DNA from: Rhodococcus sp. BP22
Lineage (GTDB): Bacteria; Actinomycetota; Actinomycetes; Mycobacteriales; Mycobacteriaceae
Direction: 5' to 3'
Assembly (NCBI RefSeq): GCF_014281965.1
Contig: NZ_JACFTB010000003.1
Coordinates: forward strand, 124,001 to 188,000
DNA: 64,000 nucleotides
The notes beneath the pieces are model-generated. The model did no database searches, was not told the DNA's origin, and saw only the letters and a program-made list of their open reading frames with translations. Shown here in pieces: positions 52,695 through 62,639 of the stretch (its first letter is position 1; each line of letters begins with the position of its first letter). The translations under genes were made by a program, and so were the position numbers.

Positions 52695-53371
52695 GCGTTC
52701 TCTTCGTAACCGGAACGTCCACCGACGTCGGCAAGACCATCGTCACCGCGGCGCTCGCGGCGACAGTACGCGCGTCGGGACGCTCTGTTGCAGTGTGTAA
52801 ACCCGCACAGACCGGTATCGCACCAGGCGAGCCGGGCGACCTCGAAGAGATTTCTCGACTCACCGGTGTCGAAAATCTACTGGAACTGGCCCGCTACCCG
52901 GAACCCTTGGCACCCGACGTCGCGGCTCGTCGTAGCTCGATGCCGCTACTTCGACTCGAAGACGTCTGCGATGCCGTGCGCGCCCTCGACGCGGACGTGG
53001 TGCTCGTAGAGGGGGCGGGTGGGCTGCTAGTACGCCTGGGAACCGACGGGTTCACGCTTGTCGACCTCGCCCGCAGAGTAGGCGCCCCGGTCCTCGTCGT
53101 CTGCGGGGCGGAGTTGGGAACTCTCAATCATTCCGCTCTCACCGTGTCCGCGCTGGAAACTGCCGGTGTATGGTGCGCAGGCTTGGTGATCGGGTCATGG
53201 CCGAGTGCACCGGATGTAGCGGCGGTCTCGAACCTCGAAGAACTGCCCTCGGTGACGTCGGCGACGCTGCTGGGCCGCCTACCAGAAGGAGCGGGCAAGC
53301 TGAGCGCACCCGAATTCACCGCTGCAGCGCCGTCATGGTTCGACGGAATCGAAGACATTCTGTTTCGGTGA
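52691..53371 (+). CDS. bioD: Dethiobiotin synthetase
   Basis: This 226-residue ATP-dependent carboxylase closes the ureido ring of dethiobiotin. The P-loop is [29 protein letters not shown] follows, and the catalytic glutamate region is [13 protein letters not shown]. It overlaps bioF by GTGA. bioB is not downstream, so the last biotin gene must lie elsewhere. Confidence 0.95.
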   Translation: MSVLFVTGTSTDVGKTIVTAALAATVRASGRSVAVCKPAQTGIAPGEPGDLEEISRLTGVENLLELARYPEPLAPDVAARRSSMPLLRLEDVCDAVRALDADVVLVEGAGGLLVRLGTDGFTLVDLARRVGAPVLVVCGAELGTLNHSALTVSALETAGVWCAGLVIGSWPSAPDVAAVSNLEELPSVTSATLLGRLPEGAGKLSAPEFTAAAPSWFDGIEDILFR

Positions 53372-53504
53372 CACCGGATTCGCTCACGATTTCGACCACT
53401 GCGCCGCTGGTGAAAGCTGAGAACGGCGAGAAAAACCGGACTTTTCGTTTATTGCCGTCGGCGTCGGGTACTCAATGAACCACACCTACAGTTGGGGGCT
53501 GAAA

Positions 53505-54239
53505 ATGAACACTGCAGTATGGATAGTGATTGCTGTTGTAGTAGTACTGCTCATCGTTGCGATTGCATTGGCGCTCGCCCGGAAGCAAAAGTCCGGCCGA
53601 CGCGTGGAAGCCGAGCGTATTCGTGAGAAGGCCGCTGAGAAGTCCGTGCAGGTCGAGGAGCGCCAGGCGATTGCCGACGAGAGTGCCGCGAAAGCGCGCC
53701 GCTCGCAGGCCGATGCCGAGGCGAAGGCCGCCGAAGCTCGCCGTCTGTCGTTGCAGGCGGAAACCCACCAGGGTGATGCTGCAACCTCGCGCGACGAACT
53801 GGAGGCAGAGTTCGCCCGCGCCAACAAGATCGATCCGGATGTGAACACCAAGACCGGTGCCAGCAAGTCGGGCAGTGTCGACAAGGCATCCGCCGAGAAG
53901 ATGGTTGCCCCGAATGCCACTCATACCGGCCACAATGACACCGGCAATCATGACGCCGCCCACAATGACACCGCCCACCATGACACCGGCCATCACGTAA
54001 CCGATCGCCATGAGGGTGCAGTTCATGACGAAGGAGTTCGCGACGGCAACGTGCGTCCGGACGGCGTCGTAGGCAACGAGGACAGTGCTGTTCGTGGTGA
54101 CAGTGCTGTTCGTGGTGACAGTGCTGTTCGTGGTGACAGTGCTGTTCGTGGTGACAATGTTGTTCGTGGTGACGAGGTTGTTCGTGGTGACGAGCACCTG
54201 CCGAACGACCCGCGTGGTGGCGAGCACCGCGCACCGTAA
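53505..54239 (+). CDS. Membrane-anchored, coiled-coil and His/Asp repeat protein
   Basis: This 244-residue protein begins with a membrane helix (VWIVIAVVVVLLIVAIALAL), then an alanine/glutamate-rich segment of about 80 residues likely to form a coiled coil (KAAEKSVQVEERQAIADESA). The last half is an unusual low-complexity region with H-N-D-T/H-H-D-T-G motifs and six SAVRGD-like repeats. I know no family for it. The histidines might bind metal, which is a guess. The ATG at 53505 is preferred over one ten codons upstream. A strong T-tailed terminator follows the gene. Confidence 0.6.
   Translation: MNTAVWIVIAVVVVLLIVAIALALARKQKSGRRVEAERIREKAAEKSVQVEERQAIADESAAKARRSQADAEAKAAEARRLSLQAETHQGDAATSRDELEAEFARANKIDPDVNTKTGASKSGSVDKASAEKMVAPNATHTGHNDTGNHDAAHNDTAHHDTGHHVTDRHEGAVHDEGVRDGNVRPDGVVGNEDSAVRGDSAVRGDSAVRGDSAVRGDNVVRGDEVVRGDEHLPNDPRGGEHRAP
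54081..54188 (+). repeat. Six 18-bp tandem repeats, in frame
   Basis: GACAGTGCTGTTCGTGGT (Asp-Ser-Ala-Val-Arg-Gly) occurs four times perfectly and twice with small changes. It is the third of four in-frame arrays in this window with a unit of 15-18 bp. Confidence 0.93.
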
Positions 54240-54262
54240 ATTTCAGCTGTAGCTCTCTACTG

Positions 54263-54318
54263 CCCGCCCGCCGAAGTCTCTTCTCCTACTGGGAGCGGAA
54301 CTTCGGCGGGCGGGTTTT
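54263..54318 (+). terminator. T-tailed terminator with 15-bp arms
   Basis: CCCGCCCGCCGAAGT (54263-54277) and ACTTCGGCGGGCGGG (54300-54314) pair perfectly, followed by TTTT. It ends the repeat-protein transcript before the hydrolase gene. Confidence 0.85.
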
Positions 54319-54385
54319 GTCGTTGCTACACCCCGCGCAGCGCAGTCAGCCACTAAAATATCTCCGCAAACGGCAGGAGAAGTCG

Positions 54386-55087
54386 ATGCACGATTTCGTC
54401 TTGATCCCAGGTGCGGGCGGCGACGGCTGGTACTGGCATTTGTTGGAAGCGGAGCTGGTACGGCGAGGCTACGACGTCGTCGCGGTGACCCTTCCGGCCG
54501 GCGATCCGGACGCCGGTCTGGTCGAGTACACCGATGCAGTCCTTGCTGCGATGGGGGGCGTCGGTACCGACGTTCTCGTTGCGCAATCGCTCGGCGGCTT
54601 CACCGCACCCCTCGTCGCGCGGAGAACAGAAGTCTCGATGATCGTCCTGCTCAATGCGATGACGCCGAAGCCCGGCGAGTCCCCGGGCCGGTGGTGGGAG
54701 TCGACGGGGTCAGCGCAGGCGCGAGCCGAACTGGCACAGCGTGAGGGCCGTTCGATCGACACCGAGGATCTCGTTGCCGACGTCTTCTTTCACGACGTTC
54801 CCCCTGAGGTCACTGCCGAGGCCATGCGGCGTGGTGCTCCCGAACAATCCGACGGCCCGTTCGTCCTTCCGTACCCGTCGACGCAGTGGCCCGATGTCCC
54901 GACGCGTTTCCTGCAAGGTGCGGAGGACCGTTTCTTTCCGATCGAGTTTCAGCGAAGAGTCGTGGCCGAACGGCTCGGTATGGACCTCGACGTGATGCCC
55001 GGTGGGCACTTGACGGCTCTGTCGCAGCCCATTCTGCTCGCCGACAGACTTCAAGCGTATCGAGCCGAACTCGGCGGCGATCGGTGA
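54386..55087 (+). CDS. Alpha/beta hydrolase
   Basis: This 233-residue hydrolase begins [20 protein letters not shown], a typical first strand and oxyanion region. The nucleophile is in [14 protein letters not shown] (about residue 69), the acid is probably in [13 protein letters not shown], and the histidine is in [22 protein letters not shown] precedes the ATG. Members cleave esters or amides; the substrate is unknown. It lies 52 bp upstream of hemL. Confidence 0.88.
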   Translation: MHDFVLIPGAGGDGWYWHLLEAELVRRGYDVVAVTLPAGDPDAGLVEYTDAVLAAMGGVGTDVLVAQSLGGFTAPLVARRTEVSMIVLLNAMTPKPGESPGRWWESTGSAQARAELAQREGRSIDTEDLVADVFFHDVPPEVTAEAMRRGAPEQSDGPFVLPYPSTQWPDVPTRFLQGAEDRFFPIEFQRRVVAERLGMDLDVMPGGHLTALSQPILLADRLQAYRAELGGDR

Positions 55088-55139
55088 ATTATTACGCCCT
55101 GTAGTTGGCGAAACGAGTAAACCTGGGACACTGGAGTTC

Positions 55140-56465
55140 GTGACTGTTCCGACCGGCGACGATGCCCCTGTTTCGGCCCGACTCTTCGAGCGCGCGAGCG
55201 CGGTGATTCCTGGTGGAGTGAACTCCCCGGTTCGCGCCTTCCAATCGGTAGGTGGAACCCCACGGTTCATCGCCGAGGCCAGCGGATACACGATGATCGA
55301 CGCCGACGGAAAGTCCTATGTCGACCTGATCTCCTCGTGGGGCCCGATGATCCACGGACACGCTCATCCGGTCGTGGTCGAAGCGGTCCAGAAGGCAGCA
55401 GCGACGGGCTTGTCGTTCGGCGCGCCGACCGAGCGGGAAATCGAGCTCGCGGAGGAAATCATCGGCCGTGTGGGCCCGGTGGAGCAGGTTCGGCTTGTGA
55501 ATTCCGGCACAGAGGCCACGATGAGCGCGGTCCGCCTCGCGCGTGGTTTCACCGGACGCACCAAGATCCTCAAGTTCTCCGGTTGTTATCACGGCCATGT
55601 CGATGCGCTGCTCGCCGATGCAGGCTCGGGTCTCGCGACCCTCGGGCTGCCGACGTCGCCAGGAGTGACGGGTGCGCAGGCCGGCGACACGATCGTGGTT
55701 CCGTACAACGACCTCGCCGCTGTCGAGGCCGCGTTCGCCGAGAATCCAGGCGAGTTCGCTTGCATCATCACCGAGGCTGCCGCAGGCAACATGGGCGCAG
55801 TCCCGCCGGTCACCGGCTTCAACGAGGGTCTGCGTCGCGTCGCCACCGACAACGGTGCGCTGCTGATCATGGACGAAGTGATGACGGGATTCCGCGTCAG
55901 TGCCGCCGGTTGGTACGGCATCGACGGCGTCGCCGGCGATCTCTACACCTTCGGAAAGGTCATGAGCGGCGGGCTCCCCGCGGCTGCATTCGGTGGTCGC
56001 GCCGACATCATGGCCTACCTCGCCCCAGTCGGCCCGGTCTACCAAGCGGGCACCTTGTCCGGTAACCCGGTTGCCGTCGCAGCCGGACTGGCCAGCCTGC
56101 GACTGGCCGATGCAGCGGTCTACGAGAAGCTCGAGAACAACTCCAAGCAGCTCGGCGGACTCCTCGGTGATGCCCTCACCGCAGCAGGTGTCCGTCATCA
56201 TGTGCAGTTCGCGGGCACTATGGTGAGCGTGTTCTTCTCCGACGGACCCGTCACCGACTATGCAGGTGCCAAGGCAGCCGAGACCTGGCGTTACCCGGCC
56301 TTCTTCCACGGCCTGCTCTCCCGCGGCGTCTACCCGCCGCCGAGCGCATTCGAAGCCTGGTTCGTCTCCGCAGCCCTGGACGACAACGCCTTCTCGATCA
56401 TCGCCGACGCTCTACCCGCCGCCGCTCGCGCAGCAGCCCAAGCAGAAGCTGGAACCTCCAAGTGA
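55140..56465 (+). CDS. hemL: Glutamate-1-semialdehyde 2,1-aminomutase
   Basis: This 441-residue PLP enzyme makes 5-aminolevulinate from the product of Hem[21 protein letters not shown] opens the protein, [19 protein letters not shown] binds cofactor, and the PLP lysine is K273 in [18 protein letters not shown]. The GTG start follows GGAG. The stop overlaps the next gene, and the gene heads the cytochrome c maturation operon as in M. tuberculosis (Rv0524). Confidence 0.96.
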   Translation: MTVPTGDDAPVSARLFERASAVIPGGVNSPVRAFQSVGGTPRFIAEASGYTMIDADGKSYVDLISSWGPMIHGHAHPVVVEAVQKAAATGLSFGAPTEREIELAEEIIGRVGPVEQVRLVNSGTEATMSAVRLARGFTGRTKILKFSGCYHGHVDALLADAGSGLATLGLPTSPGVTGAQAGDTIVVPYNDLAAVEAAFAENPGEFACIITEAAAGNMGAVPPVTGFNEGLRRVATDNGALLIMDEVMTGFRVSAAGWYGIDGVAGDLYTFGKVMSGGLPAAAFGGRADIMAYLAPVGPVYQAGTLSGNPVAVAAGLASLRLADAAVYEKLENNSKQLGGLLGDALTAAGVRHHVQFAGTMVSVFFSDGPVTDYAGAKAAETWRYPAFFHGLLSRGVYPPPSAFEAWFVSAALDDNAFSIIADALPAAARAAAQAEAGTSK

Positions 56466-57136
56466 CCGACGCGCCCACCACGAACGACGCCACGCACCCG
56501 CACCAGGCCAGCAGGACCATCGTCCATGTCCTGCGGCACGGTGAAGTGCACAATCCGAAGGGCATTCTGTACGGACGCCTCCCCGGATTTCGGCTGTCGG
56601 TCACAGGCCAGGCCCAAGCCACTGCCGTCGCCAATGCTCTTGCCGGACACGACATAGCGCTCGTCGTCGCATCGCCGCTCCAACGCGCACAGGAAACTGC
56701 GACACCGATCGCGGCGGCGCACGGTCTCACGGTGGCGGAGGACGAGAACCTCATCGAAGCAGGAAACGACTTCGAGGGCCTTCGCGTCGCCGTCGGTGAC
56801 GGCGCCCTGAGCCGTCCGCGCCACTGGTGGAAGCTGCGTAACCCGTTCACCCCGTCGTGGGGCGAGCCGTACCTACAGATCGCGCACCGCATGCTCGCCG
56901 CGGTCGGAGCCGCCCGTGTCGCCGCGGTGGGCCACGAAGCCGTCGTCGTCAGCCATCAGTTGCCGGTGTGGACACTGCGGCGATTCCTGCAGGGAGAACG
57001 TCTCTGGCACGACCCGCGGCATCGTCAGTGCGGCCTCGCCTCGCTCACCTCCCTCGTCTACGAGGGCGACACCCTCGTCGACATCGTCTACTCCGAGCCC
57101 GGCGGTGCCAGCGATCCCAGGATCACCGGTGCGTAG
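56462..57136 (+). CDS. Histidine phosphatase family protein (Rv0525 type)
   Basis: This 224-residue enzyme has the phosphohistidine RHG motif in [17 protein letters not shown] (about residue 23), [14 protein letters not shown] and the second histidine in [16 protein letters not shown]. It is placed between hemL and the thioredoxin gene exactly as Rv0525. Its substrate is unknown. The GTG start overlaps the hemL stop by four bases. Confidence 0.88.
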   Translation: MTDAPTTNDATHPHQASRTIVHVLRHGEVHNPKGILYGRLPGFRLSVTGQAQATAVANALAGHDIALVVASPLQRAQETATPIAAAHGLTVAEDENLIEAGNDFEGLRVAVGDGALSRPRHWWKLRNPFTPSWGEPYLQIAHRMLAAVGAARVAAVGHEAVVVSHQLPVWTLRRFLQGERLWHDPRHRQCGLASLTSLVYEGDTLVDIVYSEPGGASDPRITGA

Positions 57137-57731
57137 ATTTCTCGCTGCCGCATCTGCCGGCATCTCCGTCGTGGCACTGCTCGGCGCCTGCGCTACCGGC
57201 ACCGACGCGGTCGCCACCGGCGGTACCTTCGACTTCGTCTCGCCCGGTGGTAAGACCGAGATCTACTACGACCCACCGTCCGAGCGCGGAACGATCGGAA
57301 CGTTGTCCGGGCCCGACCTGATGACCGAAGGCGATACGACGTCGTTGTCCGATTACGAAGGCAAAGCCGTCGTGATCAATGTCTGGGGGCAGTGGTGCGG
57401 CCCATGTCGTGGTGAGGCCGACGATCTCGAAGAGGTCTACGAGAACACCAAGGATCTCGGCGTCGAATTCCTCGGTATCAATGTCCGCGACAACGCCCAG
57501 GACAAGGCGCAGGACTTCGTCATCGACAACAAAGTGACCTATCCGTCGATCTACGACCCCCCGATGCGCACACTCACCGCTCTCGGCGGCATACCGACCT
57601 CGGTGGTGCCCACCACGATCGTGCTCGACAAGAAGCACCGCGTCGCAGCAGTCTTCCTACGTGAACTGCTCGCCGAGGACCTGCAACCCGTCGTCGAACG
57701 GGTCGCGGGTGAGGGGCCCGAGCAACAGTGA
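57129..57731 (+). CDS. TlpA/ResA-like thioredoxin lipoprotein (Rv0526 type)
   Basis: This 200-residue protein starts at GTG 57129 with a lipoprotein signal (FLAAASAGISVVALLGAC) and has the redox motif WGQWCGPCRGEADDLEEVYE, with the cis-proline region IPTSVVPTTIVLDKK. It faces the outside and reduces disulfides, probably in apocytochrome c before heme attachment. It overlaps the previous gene by eight bases and ccdA by four. CcdA should supply its electrons. Confidence 0.93.
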   Translation: MRRFLAAASAGISVVALLGACATGTDAVATGGTFDFVSPGGKTEIYYDPPSERGTIGTLSGPDLMTEGDTTSLSDYEGKAVVINVWGQWCGPCRGEADDLEEVYENTKDLGVEFLGINVRDNAQDKAQDFVIDNKVTYPSIYDPPMRTLTALGGIPTSVVPTTIVLDKKHRVAAVFLRELLAEDLQPVVERVAGEGPEQQ

Positions 57732-58549
57732 GTAACACGGTCTACTTGGCGGGCATCGGTGAGACGTTCCAGACGACGGCGTCGACGGGCCCGCTCGTCC
57801 TCGCCTTCGGCGTGTGCGTGCTCGCCGGTCTCGTCTCGTTCGCGTCGCCGTGCGTGGTTCCGCTGGTGCCCGGATATCTGTCCTATCTCGCCGGGGTAGT
57901 CGGAGCAGACGCTCCGGCGGTGACCGCGACGGAAGCTGCGACGACGAAGGTGCGGACTCGGACTCGAATGCGAGTCGCCGGTGCGGCAGGGCTGTTCGTC
58001 CTAGGCTTCACCGTGGTTTTCGTATTGGCGACGGCAACGGTCTTCGGCGCTATCTCGGTACTGGCAGTCAATCGGGAACTGCTGATGCGAATAGGTGGAG
58101 TCGTCACCATCGCAATGGGGTTGGTGTTCGTCGGGCTCGTACCTGCCCTGCAGCGCGACGTCCGATTCGAGCCGCGCCGAGTCGGCAGTCTCGTCGGCGC
58201 ACCACTGCTCGGTGGCGTGTTCGCATTGGGATGGACCCCGTGCCTCGGACCGACCCTCGCGGGCGTCATCTCGCTCGCAGCGGGAACCGAAGGGGCGACG
58301 GCGGCACGCGGAGTAATACTCATCATCGCGTACTGCCTCGGACTCGGATTGCCGTTCGTCATTCTCGCCTTTGGATCGGTCAGCGCACTTCGCGGAGTCG
58401 GCTGGCTTCGTACCCATTCACGACAGATACAGGTATTCGGCGGAATCATGTTGATAGCAGTAGGAATTGCCCTCGTGACAGGCGCGTGGGACGTGTTCGT
58501 CGGTTGGGTCCGCGACGCCTTCGTATCGGACGTGGTGTTGCCGATATGA
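57728..58549 (+). CDS. ccdA: Cytochrome c biogenesis protein CcdA
   Basis: This 273-residue membrane protein of the DsbD/CcdA family carries reducing power across the membrane. Two cysteines lie in SFASPCVVPLVPGYLSYLAG and ALGWTPCLGPTLAGVISL, with six membrane helices. It corresponds to Rv0527. The GTG start overlaps the thioredoxin stop and the stop overlaps resB (ATGA). Confidence 0.94.
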   Translation: MSNTVYLAGIGETFQTTASTGPLVLAFGVCVLAGLVSFASPCVVPLVPGYLSYLAGVVGADAPAVTATEAATTKVRTRTRMRVAGAAGLFVLGFTVVFVLATATVFGAISVLAVNRELLMRIGGVVTIAMGLVFVGLVPALQRDVRFEPRRVGSLVGAPLLGGVFALGWTPCLGPTLAGVISLAAGTEGATAARGVILIIAYCLGLGLPFVILAFGSVSALRGVGWLRTHSRQIQVFGGIMLIAVGIALVTGAWDVFVGWVRDAFVSDVVLPI

Positions 58550-60189
58550 CCGATCTCGACACCCGGCCGGAGCAGACGCCCCGGCGGCAATCCCCGGCAC
58601 GACGCGTCCTCGCCGGCGCCCGCAACGTCTGGCGTGGTCTGACGAGCATGCGGACGGCGCTCGTACTGCTCTTCCTGCTGGCCTTCGCGGCGATTCCCGG
58701 TGCACTGGTTCCCCAACGCAGCCTCAACGCGGGCAAGGTCGACGAGTACATCGCCGCCCGCCCGACGCTCGGCCCGCTGATGGACCGACTCGAACTCTTC
58801 GACGTCTTCAGCAGCTTCTGGTTCACCGCCATTTACGTGCTGCTGTTCGTCTCCCTCATCGGCTGCATCCTTCCGCGCTGTATCGAGCACGGAAAAGCCC
58901 TGCGCACCAGGCCTGTTCGGGCCCCCCGGAACCTGTCGCGACTACCTCACCATCGCCGGTACGTCGCCGACGGTTCACCGGAGGACACCGCAGCAATCGT
59001 GCAGGCACAATTCAGCGGCTGGCGCGTGGAGAAGCGTGAGAGCAACGGGGAGGTGACGCTGTCGGCGGAGAAGGGGTACCTCCGAGAGTTCGGCAACCTC
59101 GTCTTCCATATCTCGCTCGTCCTTCTCCTCGCCGCAATCGCATTGGGCAAGCTGTTCGGATACGAAGGCAACGTCGTGGTCATCGCCAACGACGGTCCGG
59201 GGATATGTAGCACCTCACCGGCAATTTACGACAGTTTCCGCGCAGGCAACCTCGTCGACGGCACCGGACTCGAACCACTGTGCGTCAGGGTCGAGGACTT
59301 CAAAGCCGACTATCTCGAGAACGGTCAGGCCGAGCAGTTCACGTCCAACATCGAATACCAGGCGGGCGATGACCTCGCGAACAACGTCTGGAAGTCCGAT
59401 GTCCTGCAGGTCAACCATCCGCTACGGGTGGCAGGGGACCGTGTGTACCTGCAAGGTCACGGATACGCACCGACATTCACGGTGACCTTCCCGAACGGCG
59501 AAACCCGCACCGAGACCATCCAGTGGCAACCGACCGACGCCACGACCTTCCTCTCCAGCGGCGTCATGCGCATCGACCCACCGGGCGGGCTCTACCCAGA
59601 CGCAGAGGACCGTCGCAAGAACCAGATCGCGATCGAGGGCCTGTTCGCACCGACTGCGTTCTTCCACGGCAAGCTGCTCTCCTCCAGCTACCCGGCGATG
59701 ACCGACCCCGCCGTCGCCATCGACATCTACAAGGGTGACACCGGACTCGATACCGGACTTCCACAGTCACTGTTCACGCTGAACCAGGAGATGATCAACC
59801 AAGGCAGGCTCGTCAAGCAGGACCGAGTCAACCTGAAGCCAGGTGAAGCGTCGACGTTGTCCGACGGTACGACGGTCCGATTCGACGGTGCCGAAGAGTT
59901 CGTGAATCTGCAGGTGTCGCACGATCCGGCGCAGACCTGGGTGCTCGTTTTCGCGCTGACGATGATGAGCGGACTGCTGGTCTCGCTGGTGATCAAGAGG
60001 CGCCGAGTGTGGGTCCGACTCCTCGCGGACGCTGACCCACGACGTACTGTAGTAGAACTTGGCGGGTTGGCTCGTACCGATCAGGCCGGGTGGGGTGAGG
60101 AGTTCGACAACCTCTGCGAGCGTCTGATTGCCGACGTGAAAACTGTGGACACAAACTCTGTGAACACGAAGAACGACCAGGAGAACTGA
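58546..60189 (+). CDS. resB: Cytochrome c biogenesis protein ResB
   Basis: This 547-residue system II protein, with CcsB, exports heme and attaches it to apocytochrome c. It has early membrane segments (TALVLLFLLAFAAIPGALVP and FWFTAIYVLLFVSLIGCILP), one more before the large outer domain (LVFHISLVLLLAAIALGKLF) and a last one near the end (VLVFALTMMSGLLVSLVI). The ATG at 58546 is the natural start; the upstream open frame is antisense noise over ccdA. It corresponds to Rv0528. Confidence 0.95.
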   Translation: MTDLDTRPEQTPRRQSPARRVLAGARNVWRGLTSMRTALVLLFLLAFAAIPGALVPQRSLNAGKVDEYIAARPTLGPLMDRLELFDVFSSFWFTAIYVLLFVSLIGCILPRCIEHGKALRTRPVRAPRNLSRLPHHRRYVADGSPEDTAAIVQAQFSGWRVEKRESNGEVTLSAEKGYLREFGNLVFHISLVLLLAAIALGKLFGYEGNVVVIANDGPGICSTSPAIYDSFRAGNLVDGTGLEPLCVRVEDFKADYLENGQAEQFTSNIEYQAGDDLANNVWKSDVLQVNHPLRVAGDRVYLQGHGYAPTFTVTFPNGETRTETIQWQPTDATTFLSSGVMRIDPPGGLYPDAEDRRKNQIAIEGLFAPTAFFHGKLLSSSYPAMTDPAVAIDIYKGDTGLDTGLPQSLFTLNQEMINQGRLVKQDRVNLKPGEASTLSDGTTVRFDGAEEFVNLQVSHDPAQTWVLVFALTMMSGLLVSLVIKRRRVWVRLLADADPRRTVVELGGLARTDQAGWGEEFDNLCERLIADVKTVDTNSVNTKNDQEN

Positions 60190-60192
60190 CCG

Positions 60193-61161
60193 ATGCCGAT
60201 TAACGAGACGCTCTCGCAGTACAGCGACTGGTCTTTCGAGTCCTCATTCACGATCTACGTACTCGCATTTATCCTGCTCATTGCGCAGTACGCCTCGGTG
60301 AAGGCCTCGGCCGTCCACTCCAAGGAACTGGTCGGCTCCGGTGCGCCCATCGCTACGGCCACCGGCCCAGGGCGGATTGCCGACGTGCCGAAGCCGCCGC
60401 TGTCCGAGCGTCTGGCAGGCATGGGATACGCGCTGCTGATCCTCGCACTCGTGCTGCATGTGGCAGCGGTCGTCCTGCGCGGGTTCGCAACGCACAGGTT
60501 CCCGCTGGGCAACATGTACGAGTTCGTCACCATGGCCACCGCCGCTGCGACCCTGACGTCGATCGTGTTGCTGCGCAAGCGTGCGATGCGCCCGATGCTC
60601 GTGTTCGTCCTGGCACCGATCATCATTCTGATGTTCCTCGCCGCCACGAAGCTCTACGCCGACGCCGCACCCGTCGTGCCTGCACTGCGCTCCTACTGGC
60701 TGCCGATCCACGTCACCATCGTCAGCGTCGGCAGTGGAATCCTGCTCGTCTCCGGCGTCGCGAGCCTGCTGTTTCTGCTGCGCATCAAACAGCCTGCCGG
60801 CGAGGAGAAGAGCACCGCGCTCGGCAGATTCGCCGCCAAGCTGCCCGACGCTCAATCGCTCGACCGGCTCGCGTACAAGACGACGATCATCGCGTTCCCG
60901 CTGTTCGGTGCAGGCGTCATCCTCGGTGCGATCTGGGCAGAAGCAGCGTGGGGCCGCTTCTGGGGCTGGGATCCCAAGGAAACGATGTCCTTCATCACCT
61001 GGGTCATCTACGCCGCATACCTGCACGCACGGGCAACGTCCGGATGGCGCAACACACGTGCAGCCTGGATCAACGTCGGTGGTTTCGTCACCATGTTGTT
61101 CAACCTCTTCATCATCAACATGGTGGTCTCCGGTCTGCACTCCTATGCCGGTCTGAACTAG
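60193..61161 (+). CDS. ccsB: Cytochrome c biogenesis protein CcsB (CcsA/CcmF-like)
   Basis: This 322-residue membrane protein carries the tryptophan-rich heme-handling motif WGRFWGWDPKETMSFITWVI (about residues 253-272) and flanking histidines. It works with ResB in system II cytochrome c assembly. It starts three bases after resB and corresponds to Rv0529. A membrane-bound complex of TlpA-like thioredoxin, CcdA, ResB and CcsB is expected. Confidence 0.95.
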   Translation: MPINETLSQYSDWSFESSFTIYVLAFILLIAQYASVKASAVHSKELVGSGAPIATATGPGRIADVPKPPLSERLAGMGYALLILALVLHVAAVVLRGFATHRFPLGNMYEFVTMATAAATLTSIVLLRKRAMRPMLVFVLAPIIILMFLAATKLYADAAPVVPALRSYWLPIHVTIVSVGSGILLVSGVASLLFLLRIKQPAGEEKSTALGRFAAKLPDAQSLDRLAYKTTIIAFPLFGAGVILGAIWAEAAWGRFWGWDPKETMSFITWVIYAAYLHARATSGWRNTRAAWINVGGFVTMLFNLFIINMVVSGLHSYAGLN

Positions 61162-61252
61162 CTGGTAACGTCCGCCTGAAATTATTGGCAGGACCGGGGT
61201 GGCGCGCTGGGGAGCGCGTCACCCGTCTCGGTAACGGTGGGGGGACAAGTTC

Positions 61253-62590
61253 ATGGCCGATTGGCAGATGAGTTCGTGGCAGGCGGTGCGGCCGGAAGAA
61301 CCGGACGAGGACCGGCCTTCGCCGATCGCTGCACCACCAGAAGTCACGCCTGCAGAAGTCACACCTGCAGAAGTCACACCCCAGGCAGTGACACCCCCGG
61401 ACGCCGTAGCCCCGGTCGTCGCGCCGGTGGAGAATCCGTCCCGTGAGCCTGAGTCCGAGCCTAAGCCCGAGCCCGAGCCTGCAGTGGTTCACGACGCCGA
61501 GGCACCGGTCGTCGCAGCGTCCGACGCTGGCTTCCGTTCGACGCCCGTACCGATGCCGGCCGAGGATCAGTATCCACGCACTGCTGCGCCGCCGACTGCG
61601 CTGCCAACGCCGGTAATCGCTTCGTCCGCACTCGATCTGACCAACGCTTTGCTGGTGAAGCAGGTCAGTCCCGCGCCACTATCGGGCTGGCGTCGGTGGC
61701 TGTATTCCGCGTCGGGCAAGCGGGTGAACCTGGGCAACAGTCCGCGGGACGAAAAACAGTTGCGCCTGATTCGACAGGTCGACCGACAACTGGTCGGCTG
61801 CTACCGAGTGTCGGTGCTCAGCCTCAAGGGAGGCGTCGGAAAGACCACGACGACGGCGACTCTCGGGTCCATGTTCGCGAGCATCAGAGGCGACCGCGTC
61901 ATAGCTGTCGACGCCAATCCCGATCGAGGGACACTGAGTCAGAAAGTGCCCATCGAAACGCCGGCGACGGTGCGAAACATGCTGCGCGACATCGATAGTT
62001 TGGATCGATACAGCGACGTACGCGGATACACCTCGCAGAACGAGTTCAGGCTCGAGGTGCTCGCGTCGGACTCCGACCCTGCTGTGTCGGAAGCATTCAG
62101 CGGCAGCGACTACGATCGCACCGTCGATCTGCTCGAAAAGTTCTACAGCATCGTCCTGACCGATTGCGGTACCGGTTTGATGCACTCCGCAATGGACAGC
62201 ATCCTGTCCGGTTCCGACTCACTGGTCGTGGTCAGTTCCAGCTCGGTCGACGGCGCTCGGAGTGCGTCGGCCACCCTCGATTGGCTCGACGCACACGGCT
62301 ACCGAGATCTCGTTCGATCCTCGGTAGCCGTCGTCAATGCCGTGCGGCCGCGAGCGGGGAAAGTCGATCTTACGAAGGTTGTAGAGCACTTTGCGCAACG
62401 GTGCAGGCAGGTCGTGCTCGTGCCCTTCGACCCGCACCTGGAAGAGGGAGCGGAGATCGATCTCGGTCGACTCAAACCCAAGACTCGGTTCGCTCTGCTG
62501 GAATTGGCTGCTGCCGTAGCCGCTGACTTCCCCAGTAGTCGACCGGACGCCGCTCGCGCGGAAGATCGGACAAGAACAGCCCGCTCCTGA
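61253..62590 (+). CDS. MinD/ParA-like P-loop ATPase (Rv0530 type)
   Basis: This 445-residue protein has a Pro/Glu/Val-rich N-terminal half of about 130 residues with tandem repeats, then a deviant Walker A domain: VLSLKGGVGKTTTTATLGSM (about residues 189-208), VIAVDANPDRGTL and FYSIVLTDCGTGLMHSAMD. Rv0530 has the same position. Similar proteins occur near ESX secretion genes, but the role is not known. The stop codon lies in the loop of a terminator hairpin. Confidence 0.88.
   Translation: MADWQMSSWQAVRPEEPDEDRPSPIAAPPEVTPAEVTPAEVTPQAVTPPDAVAPVVAPVENPSREPESEPKPEPEPAVVHDAEAPVVAASDAGFRSTPVPMPAEDQYPRTAAPPTALPTPVIASSALDLTNALLVKQVSPAPLSGWRRWLYSASGKRVNLGNSPRDEKQLRLIRQVDRQLVGCYRVSVLSLKGGVGKTTTTATLGSMFASIRGDRVIAVDANPDRGTLSQKVPIETPATVRNMLRDIDSLDRYSDVRGYTSQNEFRLEVLASDSDPAVSEAFSGSDYDRTVDLLEKFYSIVLTDCGTGLMHSAMDSILSGSDSLVVVSSSSVDGARSASATLDWLDAHGYRDLVRSSVAVVNAVRPRAGKVDLTKVVEHFAQRCRQVVLVPFDPHLEEGAEIDLGRLKPKTRFALLELAAAVAADFPSSRPDAARAEDRTRTARS
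61340..61384 (+). repeat. Three 15-bp tandem repeats, in frame
   Basis: GAAGTCACACCTGCA (Glu-Val-Thr-Pro-Ala) is repeated three times with small changes in the disordered N-terminal part of the MinD-like gene. Confidence 0.85.
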
Positions 62591-62601
62591 GGAGCGGGCT
62601 G
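62577..62601. terminator. Hairpin with the MinD-like gene's stop codon as loop
   Basis: CAGCCCGCTCC (62577-62587) pairs perfectly with GGAGCGGGCTG (62591-62601); the three-base loop is the TGA stop. It is the second such arrangement in the window and sits between convergent genes. Confidence 0.8.
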
Positions 62602-62639
62602 CAGACAGAGGCGCGAGGACGGTTTACCCGTCTCGCTCG

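Noticed and set aside
57814..58545. A 244-codon extension upstream of resB
   Set aside because: It runs in another frame over ccdA, which has clear motifs; resB starts at 58546 with an ATGA overlap.
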